64,000 nt of DNA. Origin: an uncultured Gammaproteobacteria bacterium (GTDB taxonomy: Bacteria > Pseudomonadota > Gammaproteobacteria > Enterobacterales > Psychrobiaceae). The notes under the pieces were generated by a model. It saw only the letters and a list, made by a program, of their open reading frames with translations, had not been told where the DNA came from and made no database searches. The stretch is taken from positions 1-64,000 of the forward strand of contig CAKZQF010000102.1 of assembly GCA_937139475.1 (NCBI GenBank). The letters are read 5' to 3'. The translations under genes were made by a program, and so were the position numbers. Shown here one piece after another: positions 8,761 to 17,040 of this stretch (positions are counted from its first letter, which is position 1; every line of letters begins with the position of its first letter).

Positions 8761-9975
8761 CTACTTCATCATTGATCCACTTCTAGGATTAGCTAAAAGC
8801 TCAGCAAATACCGCCCACAGCTCATTATGATCAAAACGTTTTAATTGGCTTTGAAGATAACATTTTACTAAATCCTGACCATAATTATATGTAATAACGT
8901 AAGCTCTGTTCTGTTTAATAAAACTAAGGCGTTGGCGGGCTTTCTCTGGGCTATTTAAGCCGTATTTCATCAGTAGCTCGATTGCAGCTGACTCATCAAT
9001 TTCACCATCAAGAAAACGCTGCGCAATCATATTGTCGCTATAGGATAATTTGTGAAGCACTTGCTGAATTTGGTAATACTTATCACATAACGATGGGTCA
9101 ATGCCCGCTAAAGGGAATAACACCTCTTTCTCAAACACGAGCCGCTCCTGCCATGGAAAGGCAACTTCAATACCATAATTGGCACTCCCCTCAGCAAGTA
9201 ATGATATCGGACTAAAAAGGTTATAAATAGAGTATTCCATCCAGCGATTTTTGTTAACTAAATGCTTTTCCATTAATGCATTAAAAACATGGTGTCCCGG
9301 GTAGCCTTCATGGGCTGCCAGATCAATTGCGCGCTCGATTTGAATCGGAAAATCAGTATTCAATTCAATTAAGCTAAAACTATTCCCTTTGTACCAGTTA
9401 TAAGCACTCCAAACTTGATCTGTTACCAATTCAACTTCAAAATTTTCGTTTGCGGGTAAATCGATATGTAGTAATGTTCGCCGACGCGCCTCATTAATGG
9501 CAGCAGAAAACACACGCTCAAGCTTGCCAACAGGGATAGCAAAACCTTCTCTGTAACGGTTTAACCGTGAATTGAGCTCTCCTGTTCCAGGCAATAGTTC
9601 TTCTAGTTCTATCAACACTTTATCGAAGTCTTCAGCGGGCTGTGCTAGTGGTTTGGCATCGTATAAAGAGTCACATTCTTTTGAGAAACTCAGAAAGTTT
9701 CCTTGCAGCATATCCACATATACAACTGCCGCTTTTATTTGTATCAGTAATAGCTCAAAGCGCCTTTCTTGCTGTCTAGTTTCTTCCTTAGGAAGTTCTC
9801 CGGCACGCACAATGGCCTCTTTTAAGCTTATTTTTATACTGTCGAGCGGGAGTTTACTCTCAATGGGCAACCACTCTTTAGGCCCATAATATGCGTCAAC
9901 AAAATTAGGACAATGCAGTCCGATTTGTAAGGAAAGCCTGACATATTGTTCCGCAAGTCGATCAATTGAGTACAT
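8761..9975 (-). CDS. DUF885-like zinc metallopeptidase
   Basis: A 404-residue protein carrying HEGYPGHH at residues 222-229, the variant zinc motif of the DUF885 family. The downstream LLAEGSANYG (E262) probably supplies the third ligand. There is no signal peptide, so it is probably cytoplasmic, and it is shorter than the usual 550-600 residue DUF885 lipoproteins. The N-terminal half is helical and charged. It starts at an ATG 158 bp from the divergent gene at 10133 and ends 83 bp before the RluA-like gene. Substrate unknown; carboxypeptidase or aminopeptidase activity is plausible for the family. Confidence 0.82.
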   Translation of the reverse strand: MYSIDRLAEQYVRLSLQIGLHCPNFVDAYYGPKEWLPIESKLPLDSIKISLKEAIVRAGELPKEETRQQERRFELLLIQIKAAVVYVDMLQGNFLSFSKECDSLYDAKPLAQPAEDFDKVLIELEELLPGTGELNSRLNRYREGFAIPVGKLERVFSAAINEARRRTLLHIDLPANENFEVELVTDQVWSAYNWYKGNSFSLIELNTDFPIQIERAIDLAAHEGYPGHHVFNALMEKHLVNKNRWMEYSIYNLFSPISLLAEGSANYGIEVAFPWQERLVFEKEVLFPLAGIDPSLCDKYYQIQQVLHKLSYSDNMIAQRFLDGEIDESAAIELLMKYGLNSPEKARQRLSFIKQNRAYVITYNYGQDLVKCYLQSQLKRFDHNELWAVFAELLANPRSGSMMK

Positions 9976-10132
9976 GAAGTTATCCCGATAAGAGTAAAAC
10001 GCTAGAATAACACCGACAACACAGTGAATACAATATACAATAATGCGATAATTAATTGACCCACAGCCGAGCTTTTATTCAAGATAGTACTATCATTATG
10101 GCATGCAATAAGGTGACAAGGGATGTTCTATA

Positions 10133-10900
10133 ATGGCTAAAGTAGGAAGGCTTGTATACGCCTTGATATTGACCTCTTTTATTGGTGCTAACATGCTCTT
10201 TGCTGCGCCGTTAAACATAGGGATCAACTACCAAGTTAGACCCTATATCATTGGTACAGATAGCGGCATTGAACTAGATATTGTTTCAACGATACTTAAA
10301 CGCTTAGAGCTGCCACATCACTACCATGCGTTCAGCTTGAATCGTGCGAGGCGTTCTTTAGCGTTCGCAAAGATGGATATTTCACTCACTTCAATCTACA
10401 ACAAAGGTAGCGCGCAGTGCTCTGACCCCTATGTTTATTATTCAAATGTTGCGATCAGCCTTAAATCAAGCAATATTACATTAAATCAAATTTCCGACTT
10501 GGCGCCTGTAAGTATTTACTCCTGGCAAGGAGCTAATAAAGTATTAGGGCCAGATTTTTTTCGGATGTACCCCACAGTAGGCAGTGGTTATAAAGAGATA
10601 TCACGGGTCGAGCGGCTTCCCCTATTATTATATAAAGGGCGCTCTGACGTTATTATTATCGACAAGTTTATCTTTAGCTATTTATGGCGCGAATTTGCAC
10701 TCTACTTTAAAGCGCTTCCGCAAGTGACCTTTCATCCAATATTTGACCGAAGAGTCTACTATTGTGCAAAAATAAAAGACCCCATCCTACGACGGCTATT
10801 CAATATTGAATTAAATAAGCTTAAGCACAATGGTGAGCTTCAGGCAATCTACAAGAAATACATACCGCTTGCTACGCCGGATGACTTAAGTTGGGATTAG
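10133..10900 (+). CDS. Periplasmic substrate-binding-like protein (SBP family 3 fold)
   Basis: A 255-residue protein. The N terminus has a signal peptide (hydrophobic residues 8-23, cleavage likely after FAA). The mature part has the fold seen in amino-acid binding proteins of ABC systems: LNIGINYQVRPYI start, a middle hinge and a C-terminal LNKLKHNGELQAIYKKY segment that is typical of the family. No ABC permease or ATPase lies nearby. It is therefore more likely one of the orphan SBP_bac_3 proteins common in Alteromonadales, which may serve as sensors or scavengers. AAGGG precedes the ATG. Its 3' end overlaps the convergent trmL gene by 4 bp. Confidence 0.8.
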   Translation: MAKVGRLVYALILTSFIGANMLFAAPLNIGINYQVRPYIIGTDSGIELDIVSTILKRLELPHHYHAFSLNRARRSLAFAKMDISLTSIYNKGSAQCSDPYVYYSNVAISLKSSNITLNQISDLAPVSIYSWQGANKVLGPDFFRMYPTVGSGYKEISRVERLPLLLYKGRSDVIIIDKFIFSYLWREFALYFKALPQVTFHPIFDRRVYYCAKIKDPILRRLFNIELNKLKHNGELQAIYKKYIPLATPDDLSWD

Positions 10901-11376
10901 CCTTTAAACCCAGAAAGGTTTTGCCGTAACGCTTCATAAGCAACAACTGAAACAGCATTTGCCATATTTAACGAACGCGCTTGATTTGCCATGGGTATGG
11001 TAATACAGCTCTGTGGTCTTTTATCAAGCACTTCTTGAGGTAAGCCGTTATCTTCACGGCCAAAATAGAGGTAATCTCCCTGCTCAAATGTCGCGTCAAA
11101 ATAGGTCTGGGTTGTTTTAGTGGTTGCAAAATAATGGTGGGCATTAAACGGGTTTTTAGACCAAAACTCTTCGATGTTTTCATATTCCCGAACATCCAGC
11201 TTGAACCAGTAATCAAGTCCGGCACGGCGTACCTGCTTTTCGGTGATATCACCAAAACCATACGGCTTAATGAGATGGAGAGTACAATCTAATGCGAACG
11301 CTAAACGTCCCACAGTCCCAACATTCCCTGGCATTCTTGGTTCAACTAAAACAATATTAAACATAGCAATTTTCAA
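10897..11376 (-). CDS. trmL: tRNA (cytidine/uridine-34-2'-O)-methyltransferase TrmL
   Basis: A 159-residue SPOUT methyltransferase, the length of E. coli TrmL/YibK. Three SPOUT motifs are visible: LVEPRMPGNVGTVGRLAF at the N terminus, the knot motif GREDNGLPQ, and the C-terminal SAM-binding IPMANQARSLNMANAVSVVAYE. It methylates the ribose of the wobble base in two tRNA-Leu species. It is single-copy and convergent with the upstream gene. The assignment is secure from the motifs. Confidence 0.94.
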   Translation of the reverse strand: MKIAMFNIVLVEPRMPGNVGTVGRLAFALDCTLHLIKPYGFGDITEKQVRRAGLDYWFKLDVREYENIEEFWSKNPFNAHHYFATTKTTQTYFDATFEQGDYLYFGREDNGLPQEVLDKRPQSCITIPMANQARSLNMANAVSVVAYEALRQNLSGFKG

Positions 11377-11418
11377 TCAATAAAACGTGCGAGCATCATA
11401 AAGCAAGCTCACCAATAA

Positions 11419-12309
11419 TTAAATCTCTGTTTGGGATATTTTCTGTTTTATAAATTGGCTAAATGCTTGCACTCGGGCTGTTCTATGCATTAAATAATGG
11501 GTCACTAACCATAACTTGTTATCCCAGTCAGGCCAATCTCCGTTTAAACTAACCAGTTGTTCGTCCGGTTCACGCCAGGTATTTAAAAGCCCTATGCCAA
11601 TCCCTGACTTCACCGCGCACACCGTCGCATGAACACTCGAGGCTCTGAAGACGATATTTTCATCGGCAATATGGTTATTTATCCATGAAAAATACGGTGA
11701 ATCATGGTCCGACGAGCCTGATACGAACTGGTGGTTAACAAGATCGCTCATCGAGACGGGAGTGCCCATCCGCTTCAAGTAATTTTTTGTCGCAAACAGC
11801 CTAAGTGATAAGGGCTTGAGCTCTTGCGCGACATAATCCGGCTCATCCGGTTGCTCTCCCGGTCGTAGCGCAATATGTGCTTGCCCATGGTCAAGTCTTA
11901 ATCTTCTGGTATCCACTCGAATCTCAAGCTGAATACTAGGATAAAGCAAACAAAACTCGGCAAACCAAGGGGTAAAAATCTCGACAAAACTATCGACTGT
12001 TGTTATTACAAGCTTGCCTGAGACTTGCTCATCACTACTTTGTAAGTGCCCTGCAACCGTATTTAATTGGTCATTTATATTAGCGGCAACCTGAAACAAG
12101 CTATTTCCAGCTTGGGTAGGCTCATACCCTCTGGCATGACGATGGAATAAGCGCGTATTAAGTGCATGTTCTAGCGCACTAATGCGCCGTAACACCGTTG
12201 AGTGGTGAATATTAAGCTGAACAGCAGCTGCTGAAAGTGTTCCTTGCTTGGCCACTTCGTAGGCGATACGTATATCATCCCAATGTTCTATCTGTGCATT
12301 CATGCACAT
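11419..12309 (-). CDS. LysR family transcriptional regulator
   Basis: A 296-residue LysR protein with the helix-turn-helix GTLSAAAVQLNIHHSTVLRRI (about residues 23-43) and a LysR substrate-binding domain (about 93-290). Tandem ATGs (12309 and 12303) leave the start uncertain by two codons, and neither has a clear ribosome site. It is divergent from the FMN reductase gene with 99 bp between, which probably contains its operator. The obvious candidate target is that reductase. The effector is unknown. Confidence 0.92.
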   Translation of the reverse strand: MCMNAQIEHWDDIRIAYEVAKQGTLSAAAVQLNIHHSTVLRRISALEHALNTRLFHRHARGYEPTQAGNSLFQVAANINDQLNTVAGHLQSSDEQVSGKLVITTVDSFVEIFTPWFAEFCLLYPSIQLEIRVDTRRLRLDHGQAHIALRPGEQPDEPDYVAQELKPLSLRLFATKNYLKRMGTPVSMSDLVNHQFVSGSSDHDSPYFSWINNHIADENIVFRASSVHATVCAVKSGIGIGLLNTWREPDEQLVSLNGDWPDWDNKLWLVTHYLMHRTARVQAFSQFIKQKISQTEI

Positions 12310-12408
12310 TAGTATTGCTTATATGTTATTTAAGTGCAATAGCGCACGCTATATACTGGCTTTATTCAATGCATAACGCATTGCCAACAAATAAACTAAG
12401 GACACAAA

Positions 12409-12978
12409 ATGAATACAGCAGTAAAAATTATTGCCTTTGCTGGTAGCTTAAGATCAGAATCATTTAATCATCTATTAGCCAATTCAGTGGCAAAAGAAGC
12501 TCTGCTTGCTGGCGCAGAAGTTGAAGTGATCTCACTAACTGACTTCGATATTCCGCTATTTAATGAAGATCTTGAGAAACAGGGGCCAATCGCTGGTGTT
12601 GAAGCGTTAAAAGATAAGATTCGCCAGGCAGATGGCCTGATTGTCGCAAGCCCTGAATATAATGGCTCCGTAAGTGGTGTACTTAAAAATGCGCTTGATT
12701 GGGTTTCTCGTACGGCACCAGATAGCACCCCTGCCTTTGCAAACACTACCGTAGCATTAGTCGCTACATCACCGGGTGGATTAGGCGGTCTCCGAGGCTT
12801 AGCGCATGCTCGTGATGTATTTGTGGGAATGGGCGCCCTTGTACTTAGTCAACAGCTTGCCGTAGGCAGTGCCTATCAGGCTTTTAGCCCCGAAGGTGAA
12901 CTATTAGATAGCAACACGGCAGAACAAGCCAGCTCCATCGCTAAATCATTGGTTGATACAACAGCCAAACTAAAATAA
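12409..12978 (+). CDS. NAD(P)H-dependent FMN reductase (ChrR/YieF-like)
   Basis: A 189-residue flavodoxin-fold oxidoreductase. The FMN phosphate loop is GSLRSESFNHLLA (about residues 11-23), and the second FMN-contact motif is SPEYNGSVSGVLKNALDWVSR (about 82-102). Such enzymes reduce quinones, chromate or azo dyes in the cytoplasm, protecting from oxidative stress. An AAGGA site precedes the ATG. The divergent LysR gene is its likely regulator. A weak hairpin (about 12984-13020, imperfect GAGTCGTTAG/CTAGCGGCTC) may end the transcript. Confidence 0.9.
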   Translation: MNTAVKIIAFAGSLRSESFNHLLANSVAKEALLAGAEVEVISLTDFDIPLFNEDLEKQGPIAGVEALKDKIRQADGLIVASPEYNGSVSGVLKNALDWVSRTAPDSTPAFANTTVALVATSPGGLGGLRGLAHARDVFVGMGALVLSQQLAVGSAYQAFSPEGELLDSNTAEQASSIAKSLVDTTAKLK

Positions 12979-13219
12979 TTAAGTGAGTCGTTAGTGTCGA
13001 TTAAACGCGCTAGCGGCTCAAAATATATCAGACAAAATACATCGCAAGCGCTTTCACCTTTGCGCACTACGTATGATAAGCAGCAAAAATAGTAGTCAGC
13101 GCACTTGCCGCATGTTGTTCAATATTACTCACCAATGCAAGCTAATTTTGACACCGAACAACACTTGTACTTACCCTTACTCAACATCGGCGGATTTCAA
13201 AATAAACGCTATCAATAAG

Positions 13220-13699
13220 TTAACATTTGGGGCCTTTGCTTTTAATAAACTCAATAATTTCATCAGATAGATAGCTATTAGACAAATAATTTACTCCACC
13301 TTTATGACGCAATAAAACCCCTGCAGACGTGGCTTGTACTTGGGTAACCTCTGACCATTTCAATTCATTATTAACATGAAAGGATTTCGTCACAACGCCC
13401 TGTTTAGATATTTCCAAGTCAACTTTATGGTCGTAAGCCCTACTGAGCATTTGACGCCATAGCCACCAGCTCTTTTTATAATAAACACTCAAGCCTTCCA
13501 CTGCTGCTAGCGCTACAACAAAGTAAGCAAGGTATTTATCGACATCAATCCACAAAACCAGTACAACGCCAAAGACACCAACAATCATTGCCTTCAAATA
13601 ATCCTTAAGGCCATTAGTTGTTGTTGATTGGTCAAAACACTCACTCAGGTGGGCTTTATCAAGCACAAAGGAAGTCTGGTATGGCAGTAATTCTTTCAT
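13220..13699 (-). CDS. YcxB-like membrane protein
   Basis: A 159-residue protein with two adjacent membrane helices (about residues 34-70) and a cytoplasmic C-terminal beta-rich domain. The C-terminal pattern, KVDLEISKQGVVTKSF then LKWSEVTQVQAT and GVLLRHKGG, matches the YcxB-like domain. The function of that family is not established. It stands alone with a clear ATG at 13699. A small plus-strand frame overlapping its 3' end was rejected as a shadow. Confidence 0.72.
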   Translation of the reverse strand: MKELLPYQTSFVLDKAHLSECFDQSTTTNGLKDYLKAMIVGVFGVVLVLWIDVDKYLAYFVVALAAVEGLSVYYKKSWWLWRQMLSRAYDHKVDLEISKQGVVTKSFHVNNELKWSEVTQVQATSAGVLLRHKGGVNYLSNSYLSDEIIEFIKSKGPKC

Positions 13700-13867
13700 T
13701 TCATTTAATCTCTTAACGCTGTTATACAGGACAGCGAATTCACCTTAGCTTATTGAGCGACAGTGTAACGGTATTTTATTGCGATAGCACGTGTTACCCC
13801 CCACCTCTTTGTTTAATTCTCTGATACAATGCGCGATTATCCATTTCGATATTATATTGAGAAAACT

Positions 13868-14131
13868 ATGAAACTACTTGTGCGCAACTTAGCCACCTCC
13901 ACTTCAAAATCAGCCCTTGAAAAATTGTTCTCGACACACGGAACACTACAGTCATGCACTATTGTATTAGATGCAGAAACTGGCCAATCAAAAGGCTTTG
14001 GCTTTGTTGAAATGCCAAACGCAGGACAAGCCAAAGCCGCCATGAAAAGTCTCAACGGTACGAAACTTCACGGCAGCATTATTCGAGTAAAGAAAGCTCA
14101 GCCACCAAAAAATGATGGCGATAACGATTAA
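13868..14131 (+). CDS. Small RRM RNA-binding protein
   Basis: An 87-residue protein made of one RNA recognition motif. RNP2 is KLLVRNLA at the N terminus and RNP1 is KGFGFVEM (about residues 41-48), both with aromatic residues that stack on RNA. I placed the start at the ATG 13868 because the RRM begins there and GAGAAAAC precedes it; the frame is open further upstream to 13829. Such single-RRM proteins (Rbp-like) are often cold-induced in marine gammaproteobacteria. The acidic tail ends NDGDND. No partner is visible. Confidence 0.88.
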   Translation: MKLLVRNLATSTSKSALEKLFSTHGTLQSCTIVLDAETGQSKGFGFVEMPNAGQAKAAMKSLNGTKLHGSIIRVKKAQPPKNDGDND

Positions 14132-14163
14132 TTATCGCGCTTAGCGAACAGGCCAGCTAGCGA

Positions 14164-15438
14164 TTAAAATCGCGTAATTCGATAAGGGGCAGTATCAATA
14201 CTAGGCTGGCGCCCCATCACTAAGTCACAAATTAGCTCCCCACTTAACGCGCCCCAAGTTAATCCTAGGTGCTGATGACCAAAGTTAAAAAAAACGGCAG
14301 CATTAACTGGGCTTTTGTCAATGACAGGCAGAGAGTCAGGCAAGGAGGGACGAAAGCCCATCCAGCGCGCAGTTTCACTTAATTGCTCAAGCGAGATATC
14401 TGCCAGCTCAGGTACTTTCAATTGCGATAGCATCGCCTTAGCATGAGTTAACATCATATCACTTCGGCGATGATCTGGCCCATTTTCTAAACCTCCAAAC
14501 TCAACGGTTCCCGCAAGTCGCAAGCCCCCTTGCATTGGTGTCATAATAAATTTTCGATCAAAGGATGCAATCGGCAAGTTAATGTCAGTATCAATTGGTA
14601 GCATCAAATGATAACCACGTTCCGTCTCTAAAGGCACATTAAAGCCTAATTTTTTTACCAGTGCTTTTGAGTGAGCGCCAGCACATACGATAACCTTATC
14701 GAATAATTGGCTACTATCGGCGGTCATGATCATTGGCTTCTCTAAAGAATCAATATCTACAACCTGCTGCTCGATAACTTCTCCTCCGAGCTGCTGGTAC
14801 TGTTTAGCAATAAATTGGCACAGTGCTCCTGGGTCACCTGTATGCCCTACTTGCGTAAAATAAAGTGCACCAACAATTTTTTCATCCAGCCACGGCGCAA
14901 GCTCCTTTAGTGCCTGACCTTTAACGCTCTCTACTGCCACTCCTTGTTGTTGATAATGTATTAAGTCTTTTGCTATTTGCGGTTCATTCTTTTTTTCATA
15001 AGTAAGCAACGATCCATTAAGGGTTAACAAGTGCTCGGCGTTAATTTCACTCACCAGCGTTTGCCAACGCGCCACAGAATGTTTATTTAACATTTTAATT
15101 GCCGCCATATTACTGGCTCTGGCCGGGCGGCGCATTTGCGACATAAAACGCATAAACCAGGGTATCGCGCTAGCAAAATAACTAGGTTGTATTTTGAACG
15201 GCCCTAACGGATCTAGTAACATTTTTGGCAACTGAGGTAGCAAGGCGGCATCAGCAAGGGGAAAAACCTGTTCGGTAGCAAAGTGGCCAGCGTTTCCATA
15301 AGAAGCACTCGCATCGCTGGCCATCCCATTACCGTCAAAGACCGTGACTTGAAAGCCTTGTTTTTGCAATTGATAAGCTGAGTTTAACCCTATCACCCCA
15401 CCACCAATAACCGCTACAGTTTGTTTCGTTTTATTCAT
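14164..15438 (-). CDS. FAD-dependent D-amino acid (D-hydroxyproline) dehydrogenase
   Basis: A 424-residue DadA-like flavoprotein. The Rossmann FAD motif is AVIGGGVIGLNSAYQLQKQG near the N terminus, and the C-terminal FAD contact is FNFGHQHLGLTWGALSGELI. In this cluster it most likely oxidises cis-4-hydroxy-D-proline, made by the epimerase at 17041, to Delta1-pyrroline-4-hydroxy-2-carboxylate. Electrons would pass to the quinone pool. It follows the dehydratase gene by 26 bp on the same strand, so the two form an operon. Substrate is inferred from neighbours; the fold and cofactor are secure. Confidence 0.86.
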   Translation of the reverse strand: MNKTKQTVAVIGGGVIGLNSAYQLQKQGFQVTVFDGNGMASDASASYGNAGHFATEQVFPLADAALLPQLPKMLLDPLGPFKIQPSYFASAIPWFMRFMSQMRRPARASNMAAIKMLNKHSVARWQTLVSEINAEHLLTLNGSLLTYEKKNEPQIAKDLIHYQQQGVAVESVKGQALKELAPWLDEKIVGALYFTQVGHTGDPGALCQFIAKQYQQLGGEVIEQQVVDIDSLEKPMIMTADSSQLFDKVIVCAGAHSKALVKKLGFNVPLETERGYHLMLPIDTDINLPIASFDRKFIMTPMQGGLRLAGTVEFGGLENGPDHRRSDMMLTHAKAMLSQLKVPELADISLEQLSETARWMGFRPSLPDSLPVIDKSPVNAAVFFNFGHQHLGLTWGALSGELICDLVMGRQPSIDTAPYRITRF

Positions 15439-15464
15439 TTTTTACCTCTGTTTTAAGCGTGAAC

Positions 15465-16496
15465 CTAGCGTAGAATGAAGCCTTGCTGAAAGATATCGCT
15501 TGGGTCGAGCATAAACTGATGAACGCCAGTTATCCACGCACGTCCGCTAACCTGTGGTATTACTGCATCAAACTGATAAAATTTTTCACTAGGCAGCGCT
15601 TTAACCTGCATCTGCCCATCAACAATACTTTCTATGGTGATAAGCTCATCGAGTGCCACTTCACCTTTGGCATGCAACAATGCTATCCGCCCTGCCACAC
15701 CAGTCCCGGTTGGGCTACGGTCCACTTCACCATCAGCAAACACACAAACATGGCGAGAGTGCGAGCTTTGCTTGGTCGTGTTAGCCGAGTGAAAAATCGT
15801 GCCATACAAAAAGCTTAGGTCTTTATCCCTTGGGTGATTCAACTGATGAGACTTCATTACCGCCTGCTTAATGCGGCGTCCTAAATCAATAAGCTGCTCA
15901 ACATTCTCAGGTCTACAACTCACGCCGATAGCATCAGCATCAACGTACGCATAATATGCACCGCCAAATCCAATATCATAATTAACCGGCCCAAACCCAG
16001 GGACATCGACAACGTTGTTTAAGCTTTCAGCAAAAGAAGCCACATTATCAAACCATACCTTTAAATCACCGTTTGGAGTTTTATCTACCCAGGCTGAAAT
16101 CAACCCTGCCGGGCTATCAATCTTAATATTATGTGGTAACGCTTTTGGAACGATATGCCCAATTTCCACTGCAACTTTGCATGTTGCGATAATCCCATGG
16201 CCACACATACTCGAATAGCCTTCGTTATGTAGAAACAGTACCCCAAAGTCACTTCCCGGTGTTACCGGCTCAGTAATTAACACGCCATACATATCAGCAT
16301 GACCACGTGGTTCGTGCATTAAAATTTTTCGATAGTGATCTAGGTTATCCTGCAAGTAACGACGTTTTTCGAGAATAGTACTTCCTTTAATTTCAGGATA
16401 GCCTCGGGTAATAATTCTTAATGGTTCCCCTTCAGTATGTGCATCAATACTGTGAAACGATTGAAAGTGCTCAATTTTTTTTAAATCAATCTTCAT
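15465..16496 (-). CDS. lhpH: Trans-3-hydroxy-L-proline dehydratase (proline racemase family)
   Basis: A 343-residue proline-racemase-family protein. The first catalytic position is cysteine (C98 in MCGHG), while the second is threonine (T263 in DRSPTGTG) where racemases and epimerases have cysteine. A Cys/Thr pair is the known signature of trans-3-hydroxy-L-proline dehydratase, which yields Delta1-pyrroline-2-carboxylate. The reductase for that product is at 2884. The gene starts 68 bp from the TTGTATACAA palindrome and is divergent from the deaminase remnant. It begins the operon that continues into the D-amino acid dehydrogenase. Confidence 0.87.
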   Translation of the reverse strand: MKIDLKKIEHFQSFHSIDAHTEGEPLRIITRGYPEIKGSTILEKRRYLQDNLDHYRKILMHEPRGHADMYGVLITEPVTPGSDFGVLFLHNEGYSSMCGHGIIATCKVAVEIGHIVPKALPHNIKIDSPAGLISAWVDKTPNGDLKVWFDNVASFAESLNNVVDVPGFGPVNYDIGFGGAYYAYVDADAIGVSCRPENVEQLIDLGRRIKQAVMKSHQLNHPRDKDLSFLYGTIFHSANTTKQSSHSRHVCVFADGEVDRSPTGTGVAGRIALLHAKGEVALDELITIESIVDGQMQVKALPSEKFYQFDAVIPQVSGRAWITGVHQFMLDPSDIFQQGFILR

Positions 16497-16562
16497 AAAT
16501 GGCTCCGGAAAAGACTTCTATTATTTAATATTTTCATTTTAGGGGTTGGCAAACCCAGTAAA

Positions 16563-16572
16563 TTGTATACAA
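16563..16572. promoter_or_regulatory. Palindromic operator TTGTATACAA of the hydroxyproline cluster
   Basis: Perfect palindrome TTGTATACAA (ATTGTATACAAT when extended) in the divergent control region between the dehydratase and the deaminase remnant. It is identical to the site at 2853-2862 in front of lhpI-pepP. The GntR/FCD regulator at 19787 is the natural candidate to bind both. Binding is inferred. Confidence 0.65.
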
Positions 16573-16606
16573 TATACCCAAGTAGGACACAGGTTACAAT
16601 AATAAC

Positions 16607-16616
16607 TTGTACGCAA
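16607..16616. promoter_or_regulatory. Possible second, weaker operator half-palindrome
   Basis: TTGTACGCAA keeps the TTGT and CAA ends of the operator at 16563 but differs at two central positions. It lies 44 bp downstream of that site, about four helical turns, and 24 bp before the GTG of the deaminase remnant. It may be a cooperative second site or chance. Confidence 0.3.
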
Positions 16617-16639
16617 CTTATAGATAGAAGGAACTATCA

Positions 16640-16942
16640 GTGAACGTAAATTGGCATGGTGTTTTCCCACAAGAGTCTGTGGCGCTGATGAAACTTGCTC
16701 GTGCAGGTCATATCGAAGCAGCCCGTGAGCTCTATCGTTGGTTTATGCCATTACTTCGCCTGAATACAATTCCTAAGCTTGTTCAAGCAATCAAGCTAAC
16801 GGAGCAAATTGTTGACCGTGGCAGTGAAAAAATTCGCGCACCTCGCTTATCATTAATTGGTGAAGAGCGTGCTTACGTTGAAAAAACGATTCAAGATGCG
16901 TTGGACACTCGCACCGATTTGTCGAGATTTAACTTAGGTTAA
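16640..16942 (+). pseudogene. Internally deleted Delta1-pyrroline-4-hydroxy-2-carboxylate deaminase (DapA/LhpC family)
   Basis: A 100-residue frame with a good ribosome site (AGAAGGA) and a GTG start. Residues 1-10 (MNVNWHGVFP) look like the N terminus of this DHDPS-family deaminase (W-x-GVFPA). Residues 11-100 (QESVALMKLARAGH, then LYRWFMPLLRLN, PKLVQAIKLTEQ, RAPRLSL, GEERA) match the C-terminal quarter. Full-length members have about 300 residues, so roughly 200 codons are missing in frame, including the Schiff-base lysine and the beta-barrel. The join sits at a repeated 'FP' context (GVFP near the start, AFP before the C-terminal helices), suggesting deletion by short homology. It should be inactive as an enzyme. 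Family comparison is from memory. Confidence 0.75.
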
Positions 16943-17040
16943 TGTCTGTGAGAAATGTCAGCAATAGACTGATATAAAATAAGAGTAATAAGCTGAGTGC
17001 GAGAAACCGCTACTCGGCTTAGTTGTTTGGAGATAATAAT

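Noticed and set aside
10027..10041. Possible third TTGTATACAA-like operator (ATACAATATACAATA) before the SBP-like gene
   Set aside because: Only half-site similarity and no pathway link to the downstream gene.
13073..13270. 65-codon plus-strand frame
   Set aside because: No ribosome site, unlikely composition, and overlap with the 3' end of the YcxB-like gene on the other strand.
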